Source: Sphingobacteriaceae bacterium (GTDB taxonomy: Bacteria > Bacteroidota > Bacteroidia > B-17B0 > Aurantibacillaceae). From it: DNA of 64,000 bases. Position numbers and translations under genes: made by a program. Position 1 is the first letter of the stretch. Every line of letters begins with the position of its first letter. The DNA lies in the NCBI GenBank assembly GCA_002319075.1, contig NVQB01000001.1, forward strand, positions 3,162,001-3,226,000, in the 5' to 3' direction. Shown here piece by piece: positions 8,090 to 15,529 of the stretch. A model generated the notes under the pieces. It saw only the letters and a program-made list of their open reading frames with translations. It did no database searches and was not told the origin of the DNA.

Positions 8090-8476
8090 ATGAAAAAGAC
8101 GGGCATAGTATTACTCTCATTATTCTACTTTTTGGTAGCGTGTGGGTTTGCTGTTAATTTTCATTTTTGCGCGGGTAAACTAAAGAGCATTTCATTGTTT
8201 CAAAGCAAGGAAGACGGTTGCTGCGGTAACAAAAAGAAGAGTAAAGGCTGTTGTAAAGAAAAAACCGTTGTTTATAAAATAAAAGATAGTCATAAAGCTG
8301 TTTCTAATCCAATTGTTCCAAATGAAATTGTTAAAGATTTCCATTCATGGTATACCAGTTTAGATTTTACAGTTAACAGACCCTCACTCGAATTACATGC
8401 TTTGCCTGATTGCAATGCTCCGCCTTTTGCCTATCCCGAACCTGTCTATCTTCTAAACAGGAATCTTAGAATTTGA
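8090..8476 (+). CDS. HYC_CC_PP-family protein
   Basis: The ATG at 8090 gives a clean signal peptide or membrane anchor; the upstream ATG at 8069 would prefix seven residues. After the hydrophobic segment the protein has HFC, then GCCGNKKK and GCCKEK, and later NAPPF. These are the three hallmarks (HxC, CC, PP) that name this small Bacteroidota family. The Cys and His clusters suggest metal binding, and the genes downstream (multicopper oxidase, heavy-metal-associated lipoprotein) point to copper. The biochemical role is not established. Confidence 0.82.
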   Translation: MKKTGIVLLSLFYFLVACGFAVNFHFCAGKLKSISLFQSKEDGCCGNKKKSKGCCKEKTVVYKIKDSHKAVSNPIVPNEIVKDFHSWYTSLDFTVNRPSLELHALPDCNAPPFAYPEPVYLLNRNLRI

Positions 8477-8561
8477 TTTTAGTAATCTCTCACTAAACCT
8501 GCAACAGATGAGTGGCGGAGTTTTCTTGTTATTATTTATTATCACATTTTAAAATTAAAAA

Positions 8562-9482
8562 ATGAAAAATTACTTTATTTTACTAGTATCCGCTGTATGC
8601 ATTTCAAGCGCAGCAATAGCACAAATTCCAAACGCCGGTTTTGAAACCTGGACTAATATGGGAACATATGAAAACCCGAATGGCTGGAGTACGCTAAACA
8701 CTAAAACCACAACACAAAGTATTTACACTGCGACTAAAGGAACTCCGGGAAGTCCAGGCAACTCGTATCTTAAGTTAACCTCTAAAACGATAGGTTTATC
8801 AGTAGTTCCGGGAATTGCTGTGAGTGGCAAATTGGATTCTATGTCAATGCAACCCATTTCAGGAGTTCCTTACACCCAAAGACCAGCTTCTTTTACTGGA
8901 AAATGGCAGCATATGATTTATGGCAGCAGTCAGGGTTCTCTTATGGTTTTACTTACCAGGTGGAACGCAACTACAAGCATGAGAGATACTATTGCTCATG
9001 GGTTACGAGGTTTATCGGGTATGGCCATGAGCTGGGCTAATTTTTCTTTTGCTCTTAATTACATGGATTCGTTAAACTACCCTGACAGTTGTATCATTGT
9101 TTTGAGAGCTAGCGGTTCTAATCCAGCAAATAACGATTATTTGTGGACAGATAACCTGGCATTTACGGGAACTGTGGCAGTGGTTCAGCCTACCGTAAAT
9201 ACAACCGGGCTAAATGAAAACACAAAGAAAAATCTTGCATTAACTTTATATCCTAATCCTGCGCAAGATCACGTTACCGTGAATTACTCTATAAATTCAG
9301 CACAGGAAGTGTCCGTTCAGATTATAGATGTAAGCGGGAAAGTTGTGAAGGATATGCATGCCCCAAACGCTATAGGACTAAACGTGTTGACAATTGAGAC
9401 AACAAAGCTGGCAAAAGGAGTTTATACTCTGAAATTGAAAACAGATACTACTGTTACAAGTACAAATCTTGTTATTCAGTAG
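8562..9482 (+). CDS. T9SS-sorted secreted protein, PCMD-like
   Basis: A 306-residue protein with a signal peptide ending near AIAQ (residue 21). The body (about 22-210) begins IPNAGFETW with a NPNGWSTLN stretch, resembling the PCMD/carbohydrate-binding beta-sandwich regions of secreted Bacteroidota proteins. The last 80 residues are a type A T9SS sorting domain: LYPNPAQDHVTV, then IIDVSGKVV, then LAKGVYTLKL. It is therefore probably exported through the outer membrane and attached to the surface. It sits 85 bases after the HYC_CC_PP gene and 30 before the multicopper oxidase, so it belongs with the copper genes. Confidence 0.8.
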   Translation: MKNYFILLVSAVCISSAAIAQIPNAGFETWTNMGTYENPNGWSTLNTKTTTQSIYTATKGTPGSPGNSYLKLTSKTIGLSVVPGIAVSGKLDSMSMQPISGVPYTQRPASFTGKWQHMIYGSSQGSLMVLLTRWNATTSMRDTIAHGLRGLSGMAMSWANFSFALNYMDSLNYPDSCIIVLRASGSNPANNDYLWTDNLAFTGTVAVVQPTVNTTGLNENTKKNLALTLYPNPAQDHVTVNYSINSAQEVSVQIIDVSGKVVKDMHAPNAIGLNVLTIETTKLAKGVYTLKLKTDTTVTSTNLVIQ

Positions 9483-9512
9483 TCAGGTCTATAACGCTTA
9501 TATTTTTTATCG

Positions 9513-11213
9513 ATGAAAATATTTCTTTTTAATATTTTCTGTGTTATCGCATTCTTTAGCGATGCACAGAATCCATTATTCATTCCAGATACTCTGGCGG
9601 GGCCGAATTATTCTTTAACCATGCACACAGATAGCGTGCAGTTTTTCCCCGGGAAGAAATCTTATACCTATGCATACAATCTCAACAAGTATTTAGGTCC
9701 GACTTTGATTTTCAGGAAGGGGACGGCAGTGAATATTACCGTAAATAATCAGCTTAACGACACCACAACTGTGCATTGGCATGGCATTCACCTTCCATCC
9801 AAATGGGATGGGGGTCCACATTCGCCGATACTGCCTAACGCGACATGGAACCCGCAATTTACGATAATGGACAATGCGGCTACTTATTGGTACCATCCGC
9901 ATATGCATATGAAAACGGCTGTTCAGGCTATAAAAGGGGCTACCGGACTAATAATAGTGCGGGACAATGTGGAAGCAGCATTAACCTTGCCGCGCAGATA
10001 TGGTATTGATGATTTTCCTTTAATTGTTCAAAGTCAGCAATATGATTCTTTAAATCAATCTATGCCACGGGGGATGGAGGATAGCACTCTTTTAGTGAAT
10101 GGCACGATGACTCCTTTTTTAAATGCGCCTGCGCAGGTTGTTAGAATGAGAATTCTAAACGCTTCAGGCGAAAGGACCTTTAATTTCGGGTTTTCAGATA
10201 ATAAACAATTTTATCAGATCGCATCCGACGGTGGATTATTAAATCTTCCTAACGTTACAACACGAATCAGATTGTCTCCGGGTGAGCGTGCTGAAATATT
10301 AGTAAACTTAAGCGGAATGAATACGCAAACCCTTAACTTAATGTGTTATGGTTCTGAATTGCCGATAGGAGTTCAAGGAGGACCAACAATGCCAATGCCT
10401 CCGGGAAGCCCTCCGATGAGTAGCCCGTTGAATGGCGTGGACTATAGCATTATGAAAATAAATGTCGTGGCTCCAACACTAAATCCCATTACAACCGTAC
10501 CTTCTATTCTTACTGCCAACACGGTTTATCTTCAAAGTCAATCTAATGCATCACGAAAAATAAGATTTACAGCAGATAGCGCGATGGTTATGGATGGGCC
10601 ATTTTATTTTAATGACAGTACTTTTAACATGATGCGTATAGATTATACAATTCCTTTAAACAGCACTGAGATTTGGACACTGGTAAATAAAACAATGGTG
10701 GCGCACCCTTTCCATATTCATGATGTTCAATTTCAAATACTCAATAGAAACGGAATTTCGCCGGGCCCTGAAGAAAAAGGTAGAAAAGATGTGGTATTAG
10801 TCTTGCCTGATGATTCAATCAGCTTCATTGCGAAATTTGAAGACTATGCTGACGATCAAATTCCCTTTATGTATCATTGCCATATTCTTATGCATGAGGA
10901 TGATGGTATGATGGGCCAATTTGTAGTAGGAACATCGGCAGTTGGAATTCGCTCATATACGAAAAACATAAATGAATTATTAATCTATCCTAACCCTGCA
11001 TCAGATAAACTAAATGTTGTTATAAAGAACTTTAACAACCACAGTAATGCCTCTTTGAAAATATATAATATGCTAGGCAACATCGTCTATTCACAGAATA
11101 GAGTAGAGGGTAACCTAACTCAAATTTCTACCACGGGCTTCGCTATGGGTGTTTACACAATAGAATTTAAATGCAACACTCAAGTCTTAACACAAAAACT
11201 AATTATCGAATGA
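9513..11213 (+). CDS. T9SS-sorted multicopper oxidase
   Basis: A three-cupredoxin multicopper oxidase that couples oxidation of a substrate (often Cu(I), Fe(II) or phenols) to reduction of O2 to water. All copper ligands can be seen: HWHG at 88-91, HPHMH at 128-132, HPFHIH starting near 398, and the HCH motif with MHEDDGMM near 455, which supplies the type 1 and trinuclear site ligands. A Met/Pro-rich stretch around 290-300 recalls the Met-rich segments of cuprous oxidases such as CueO. After a signal peptide and the oxidase body, the last 80 residues form a T9SS sorting domain (IYPNPASDKLNV), so the enzyme is probably on the cell surface. It is translationally coupled to the HMA lipoprotein. 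Confidence 0.93.
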   Translation: MKIFLFNIFCVIAFFSDAQNPLFIPDTLAGPNYSLTMHTDSVQFFPGKKSYTYAYNLNKYLGPTLIFRKGTAVNITVNNQLNDTTTVHWHGIHLPSKWDGGPHSPILPNATWNPQFTIMDNAATYWYHPHMHMKTAVQAIKGATGLIIVRDNVEAALTLPRRYGIDDFPLIVQSQQYDSLNQSMPRGMEDSTLLVNGTMTPFLNAPAQVVRMRILNASGERTFNFGFSDNKQFYQIASDGGLLNLPNVTTRIRLSPGERAEILVNLSGMNTQTLNLMCYGSELPIGVQGGPTMPMPPGSPPMSSPLNGVDYSIMKINVVAPTLNPITTVPSILTANTVYLQSQSNASRKIRFTADSAMVMDGPFYFNDSTFNMMRIDYTIPLNSTEIWTLVNKTMVAHPFHIHDVQFQILNRNGISPGPEEKGRKDVVLVLPDDSISFIAKFEDYADDQIPFMYHCHILMHEDDGMMGQFVVGTSAVGIRSYTKNINELLIYPNPASDKLNVVIKNFNNHSNASLKIYNMLGNIVYSQNRVEGNLTQISTTGFAMGVYTIEFKCNTQVLTQKLIIE

Positions 11214-11566
11214 AAACAATTTTTAAACTTAATTGTGTGCTAATCTCCTTCTTAACCCTATATGCTTGTGGTGAGAAAGGATTTAATCCCAATGTTACGG
11301 AAAACTCTAAAGTAACCTTTCAGGTAAATGGTAACTGCGAAATGTGTAAAGAGACAATTGAGAACTCCTTAAAAGTAGAAGGTGTAAAAGATGCTTTCTG
11401 GGATGAGGACTCTAAAATTATAACAGTATCCTATGATACCACAAAAATCAGTCTCGATCAGATGGAGAAAAATGTAGCAAGGGTTGGGTATGATAACGAA
11501 AAGTATAAGGGGGATGACAAAGCTTACACGGATTTGCCTGAGTGCTGTCAGTACACAAGAAAATAA
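11210..11566 (+). CDS. Heavy-metal-associated (HMA) domain lipoprotein
   Basis: The start is set at the ATG at 11210, which overlaps the oxidase stop (ATGA), not at an in-frame ATG inside the oxidase gene. The 118-residue product has a lipobox (LYAC) and then one HMA-type ferredoxin-like fold (about 32-100). The metal loop is GNCEMCKETIE, a CxxC of the MerP/CopZ kind. A CC pair near the C-terminus may add ligands. In this operon it probably hands copper to, or takes it from, the extracytoplasmic oxidase and the HYC_CC_PP protein. Confidence 0.88.
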   Translation: MKTIFKLNCVLISFLTLYACGEKGFNPNVTENSKVTFQVNGNCEMCKETIENSLKVEGVKDAFWDEDSKIITVSYDTTKISLDQMEKNVARVGYDNEKYKGDDKAYTDLPECCQYTRK

Positions 11567-11724
11567 GAACCTTGATGTGATAACCAGGTATTCAAATACC
11601 CTCTGGCAAATTTCTTCAGAATGGCGACCTGGACTATGTGAACGTGCAAGGACATGAGCTTCAGAGTTGGTCTAACTATAAATTATTAAGTTTCTCAACA
11701 ACTTGAAAAGTTGGACATTATAAA

Positions 11725-11757
11725 AGGCCGTCTTACTTTTGAGACGGCCTCTTTTTT
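11725..11757 (+). terminator. Terminator of the copper operon
   Basis: AGGCCGTCT (11725-11733) and AGACGGCCT (11742-11750) form a 9-bp GC-rich stem followed by CTTTTTT. It ends the operon that runs from 8090. Confidence 0.85.
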
Positions 11758-11815
11758 ATTTTGGATGAATTACTACTTGGGTGAGGGCTTTTCTTTCTAT
11801 AAACCCAGCTTTTGG

Positions 11816-13039
11816 CTATTCATTCAAAAACGCTTCAAACTGGGCCCAGACACCTTTTATCTCCGGCTTGTTTGGATCCCCTTCAAACACTATTTTCGCG
11901 GCCTCCGTATATTTTAGCTTCACTGTTCCTTCGGCCAATAAATCGCCATTCTCCCCATCTCTGTGCGCGTAAAAACGAACGGTTACCTGATACACCTGGT
12001 CTATTTTAAATTTGTCTTTAAAGTTGTACAGCAGCTGGATTGCTGCATAATCTTGAACATAGGCCCTGGCGTAAGCGTTGTATTCGCGAATGGAGCGTGT
12101 TGTAGACTGGCGGTATTCAAAATCTTTTGTCTCAAGAATTTTTACCATGTTACTCCAGGCTGCAGATTTTTTGCGAAGCTCTTCACGGTTTACTTTTTGC
12201 CCGTTCATTTCAAATTCTATATTTATTTGTTGTCCCGGATATTTCACTTTTGGTGGCGTTTCGAAAAAGCCCATGAACATCATGTTTCCAGCCATGTCTA
12301 ATTCTGTTTTAAAATCACCGCCGTTCACCGCGATTTTATCCGGGTATCCTTGTTTCTGGAGATGATACCATTGCGCTGCGAACACGACCTTCTTTACATT
12401 TTTTGCATAGACCTCATTTTTCATCCATTCTGCTTTTTCCTTCTCAAGTTTTTCTGTGTTTAAGGAAGCAATGATAAGATCCACTTTCGCTTTCGCTGTT
12501 TCCAGGTCGTAAGTAGCCAGCTTCGCCTGGTCTTTAGCATAGACATCTTTCACTATTCTTTTTGCTTCCAGCGGCGCCGGGCCACCATTAGAACTGTACT
12601 CTGTTTGTGCGGTCTGAGCGAAAACGCCGGGCTCAAGCTCGATCACTTCAATATAACCACCCGCGCTGCCTGTTGTCCATATGTAAAACAGTTTAACTTT
12701 ATTTTTACTGTAATAACTTTCTTTTAAGGATAGCTTGAGTTGCGGCTCAGTGCTTTTCTTTTTCTCAAAATAGTGAAGTTCATTTACAATTTTTCCATCT
12801 GCTTCTTTTACGTATCTAAATCCATAAGATTTTTTATCAAGTGTGCAGAAGTATTGTCCCGTAACTCCCATTTCATCGGTTTCTGTATTAAAGGATTCAA
12901 AATTCCCTTTGCCTCCACCGCCACCACTACCGCCGCTGCTGGCTGTCAGTTTTTCTTTTAATTTTCCGATCTGCGCGTTGGTATCGTAACCTACCAGGCA
13001 AAGAATTGTTATCGCTAAAATAATTTGTAAATGTTTCAT
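11816..13039 (-). CDS. Secreted hypothetical protein with a poly-Gly linker
   Basis: A 407-residue protein with a signal peptide ending near NAQ (residue 23). It continues with a short KLKEKL helix, a Gly/Ser-rich linker (about 35-45), a beta-rich region with aromatic residues (about 50-160) and a charged helical/beta region to the end. No catalytic motif or known family is recognised. It begins 21 bases after the stop of the glycine-rich gene at 13061-14368 and is probably co-transcribed with it. That pair lies behind a LytTR-type site, so it may be an output of the adjacent two-component system. Confidence 0.75.
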   Translation of the reverse strand: MKHLQIILAITILCLVGYDTNAQIGKLKEKLTASSGGSGGGGGKGNFESFNTETDEMGVTGQYFCTLDKKSYGFRYVKEADGKIVNELHYFEKKKSTEPQLKLSLKESYYSKNKVKLFYIWTTGSAGGYIEVIELEPGVFAQTAQTEYSSNGGPAPLEAKRIVKDVYAKDQAKLATYDLETAKAKVDLIIASLNTEKLEKEKAEWMKNEVYAKNVKKVVFAAQWYHLQKQGYPDKIAVNGGDFKTELDMAGNMMFMGFFETPPKVKYPGQQINIEFEMNGQKVNREELRKKSAAWSNMVKILETKDFEYRQSTTRSIREYNAYARAYVQDYAAIQLLYNFKDKFKIDQVYQVTVRFYAHRDGENGDLLAEGTVKLKYTEAAKIVFEGDPNKPEIKGVWAQFEAFLNE

Positions 13040-13060
13040 GTTGTTTTTATTTATGGTTAT

Positions 13061-14368
13061 TTATTTACTGAGTATTCCATTTTTTCCCGAGCTTCCGTTA
13101 TTGCCATTTAAGAAAGACTGCGTTTTCGCTTTTCCTCCAACCCCTCCTTTACCACCCTGGCTGCTGACACTTACTTTTAAGGTGCTAACACCATTGCCTG
13201 TGAGACTGATCGCGCCACCATTCCCTCCATTGCCACCGTTGCCGCCATTGCCACTTCCTTCACTACCATTTCCCCCTGATCCTCCGCTAGTGTTTATATT
13301 TACAGTATTGTTCACGTGAATTTTAACTTCGGATAAAGTTCTACCGGAGTATGCCTCCGTGACCACCAGCTTGTTTATCTGCTCTCCGTTAATTTGCATT
13401 GAAGTCACTACGATATTTATACTTTTGCCATCCGATCCGTTTGTGCCGTTAACATTATATCCCGCTGTATAACCTCTTCCACCTGGGCCTCCAGCTCCCT
13501 GGTAATTGTAGTAAATGTCTTTTTTGTAGTTAAGCGGGCAGCTGTATTTTCCTTTGATCTTTTTTTCGTCATACTTTGACCACACCGAGATTTCAATTTT
13601 ATCATTCTGAATTTTGCGCGAATCGTCCGCAACTTTAAAATCTCCTCCTTCAAAATCGCCGCCATTCACTTCACTTTCAAAGTCGGTATAGGGTGTAAAT
13701 CCGCCAAGGTTTTTTGTCTTAAGTACTTTCCCGTTGTCCAACTCAAATTCCACTCCAATACCCAGTAGTGTTAAGAGACCAAGGTCATCGGGCTTGCTTA
13801 CAGGTATAACCCTTATTGCCTTTATTTTTTTTCCTTTCAGAGTGTTTTCTTCAGCTATTTTTTCAGCAGCGGCGTTGTTATTCTCTATTCTCTTGCTGCG
13901 TGCCGTAGCTTGAAGTTCTTTGATGCTGTTCCGGTAAGTATCCAAAGTGTTTTTTTCATCAGCGTAACTCCCCACTTTTGATTCAGAGAATATGTATCTG
14001 ATCGTGGCACCCGTTTTAATGCTCCAGGTGTAGTAATAAATTTTTTTGTCGATGGCTGTAACAACGGTTTCCAGGGCAGGATTCATGTAGTAAGCCGGAT
14101 ACCCCGGCAAATCAACCTGGTATTTCTCTTCTATGATACCTGACCTGTTTACAATCACTTCCGCAAAGGATTCTCCCTCCTTTTTAAAACTAATGGGCCA
14201 GGGCTTGGATGCGGCTTCAAATTTAAATTTGCCTCCATTCTCTGTTACTTTATAAACAGGAAAATCTCCGGCGCTGAGTTTTGAAAGCTCAGTGTTCTGG
14301 TTCTCCTGTGCACTTCCCTGCAAAAATGAAAGACAGAGAAAAAGTGCACTGGCTATATAGGTTTTCAT
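13061..14368 (-). CDS. Secreted protein with glycine-rich collagen-like C-terminus
   Basis: The ATG at 14368 is chosen because it gives a normal signal peptide (MKTYIASALFLCLSFLQG); the frame opens further upstream, at 14413, but that stretch overlaps the probable promoter. Of 435 residues, the N-terminal 280 are beta-rich and unrecognised. The C-terminal third (about 285-435) is dominated by Gly-Gly-x and Gly-x-x repeats (GGAGGPGGRG, then GGNGGNGGNGG) interrupted by a short beta region. Such tails are seen in extracellular and adhesive proteins, but no T9SS signal is present. It heads a two-gene unit and carries 20-bp-period direct repeats upstream. Confidence 0.75.
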   Translation of the reverse strand: MKTYIASALFLCLSFLQGSAQENQNTELSKLSAGDFPVYKVTENGGKFKFEAASKPWPISFKKEGESFAEVIVNRSGIIEEKYQVDLPGYPAYYMNPALETVVTAIDKKIYYYTWSIKTGATIRYIFSESKVGSYADEKNTLDTYRNSIKELQATARSKRIENNNAAAEKIAEENTLKGKKIKAIRVIPVSKPDDLGLLTLLGIGVEFELDNGKVLKTKNLGGFTPYTDFESEVNGGDFEGGDFKVADDSRKIQNDKIEISVWSKYDEKKIKGKYSCPLNYKKDIYYNYQGAGGPGGRGYTAGYNVNGTNGSDGKSINIVVTSMQINGEQINKLVVTEAYSGRTLSEVKIHVNNTVNINTSGGSGGNGSEGSGNGGNGGNGGNGGAISLTGNGVSTLKVSVSSQGGKGGVGGKAKTQSFLNGNNGSSGKNGILSK

Positions 14369-14396
14369 CAATCGCATCATCTGTTGAATCTTGACG

Positions 14397-14404
14397 CAAA
14401 CATA
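14397..14404 (-). promoter_or_regulatory. -7 element for the glycine-rich secreted gene
   Basis: On the minus strand this reads TATGTTTG, an exact TAnnTTTG match, 29 bases upstream of the ATG at 14368. A canonical -33 TTTG is not clear at the expected distance, which would fit a promoter that needs an activator bound at the repeats just upstream. Confidence 0.55.
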
Positions 14405-14431
14405 GGGGTTCACTCGCGGGTAATTTAAAAC

Positions 14432-14464
14432 AGTTCAGGAATGGCTGATTTAGTTTAGGAATGG
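14432..14464. promoter_or_regulatory. Direct-repeat pair, probable LytTR binding site 1
   Basis: On the plus strand AGTTCAGGAATGG (14432-14444) and AGTTTAGGAATGG (14452-14464) form a direct repeat with a 20-base period and a 7-base spacer. They lie about 30-60 bases upstream of the -7 element of the secreted gene. LytTR regulators bind paired direct repeats about two helical turns apart. The same arrangement recurs at 15496-15528, immediately before the LytTR regulator gene. Confidence 0.6.
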
Positions 14465-14711
14465 ACAAGTAGTTGCTATACTTTTATAAAACGCCTCGTC
14501 TTAACATTGCATGCTTTTGCGACCTTCGGCCGGTGTAAAGAATTTTGTTTGTTTAAAAATTTCACCGAACAGACGCATGAGAAATATAAACTACGAAGTG
14601 ACAGCGGGTAATTTTTGGCTTGCAGAAAATGATTTTTATAGTTCTCCATTCAAAAAATTGAGCGCCTGTACAAAACTATGGTTCTAAATAAAAAAGTGAT
14701 AGTCACCGGTG

Positions 14712-15455
14712 CTAGAGGAGAATTGCCGCTTCGAATTCCGCTTTTTTGTATTTGGAAAGTTTGGCAACAAGCCCATTGGTAAGATAAATGGAGAGTTCAG
14801 ATTTAGAGTAATTTCGTATGTACTCTTTATTAATGATCCAGGATTTATGCACCCGGATAAATTTGGGCAGCCTTTCGAGCAAAGTTTCAAAGTGCTTGAG
14901 GTTTTTGCTTACTGTGTGTTTTCTTTCTTTGGTATAAATTGTACAATAGGATTCGAGGGCTTCAATGGCAATTATACTGTCAATTGTAATTATATTTTGC
15001 TGTCCCTTGTCATGCACTATAATATTTTTAATTTGTTTTGTCTGAAGTGTATCGCGCAAAAGATCCATTCTTTGTGATAGTCCATGAATGTCTTTTTGCT
15101 GTTTCACTCTTTTAACGGCAAGCTTTAAACGCTCAATGTCGATGGGCTTTAGCAGATAATCGATGGCAGCTATTTCAAACGCGCGCACTGCATACTGATC
15201 GTAAGCGGTTACAAAAACAATTTCAAACTCCACATTGTCAAAAAATTTAACAATCTCGTAGCCGGCATAATTTGGCATTTCAATGTCGAGGAAAACCAGG
15301 TCTGGCTTTTCTTTTTTTATGATTTCAACCGCTTGAATTATATTTTCGCATTTTGCAATCAAAGTTACATGCGGGCAAAAACGAGCGAGAAGATTTTGCA
15401 GGACATCTCTTGCACTTTCTTCATCATCCACCAAAATGGCCCTTATTGTGTTCAT
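14712..15455 (-). CDS. LytTR-family response regulator
   Basis: The ATG at 15455 is preferred to one nine bases upstream, which collides with a possible -7 sequence. The protein (247 residues) has a receiver domain with DDEESAR, phospho-acceptor Asp57 in VFLDIEMPN, a Thr in VTAYDQYAV and Lys in LLKPI. The C-terminal LytTR domain (about 145-247) has the ALESYCTIYT and RVHKSWIINKEYI motifs. It is the partner of the propeller kinase just upstream (74 bases), since Y_Y_Y/His_kinase sensors pair with LytTR regulators. Repeats ahead of it suggest autoregulation. Confidence 0.93.
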   Translation of the reverse strand: MNTIRAILVDDEESARDVLQNLLARFCPHVTLIAKCENIIQAVEIIKKEKPDLVFLDIEMPNYAGYEIVKFFDNVEFEIVFVTAYDQYAVRAFEIAAIDYLLKPIDIERLKLAVKRVKQQKDIHGLSQRMDLLRDTLQTKQIKNIIVHDKGQQNIITIDSIIAIEALESYCTIYTKERKHTVSKNLKHFETLLERLPKFIRVHKSWIINKEYIRNYSKSELSIYLTNGLVAKLSKYKKAEFEAAILL

Positions 15456-15495
15456 CGTTTGCAAATTAGCTTTTAAAAAGGTGTGGCTTTAATTG

Positions 15496-15528
15496 ACTTT
15501 AGCAATGGCTGTTTTAGTTTAGTAATAG
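15496..15528. promoter_or_regulatory. Direct-repeat pair, probable LytTR binding site 2
   Basis: ACTTTAGCAATGG (15496-15508) and AGTTTAGTAATAG (15516-15528) repeat with the same 20-base period and 7-base spacer (CTGTTTT) as site 1. It occupies the gap between the kinase stop and the regulator start, so the regulator may have its own controlled promoter. Confidence 0.55.
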
Positions 15529-15529
15529 A

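Noticed and set aside
13038..13319. Plus-strand frame rich in Pro and Leu
   Set aside because: It is the antisense shadow of the glycine-rich tail encoded on the minus strand.
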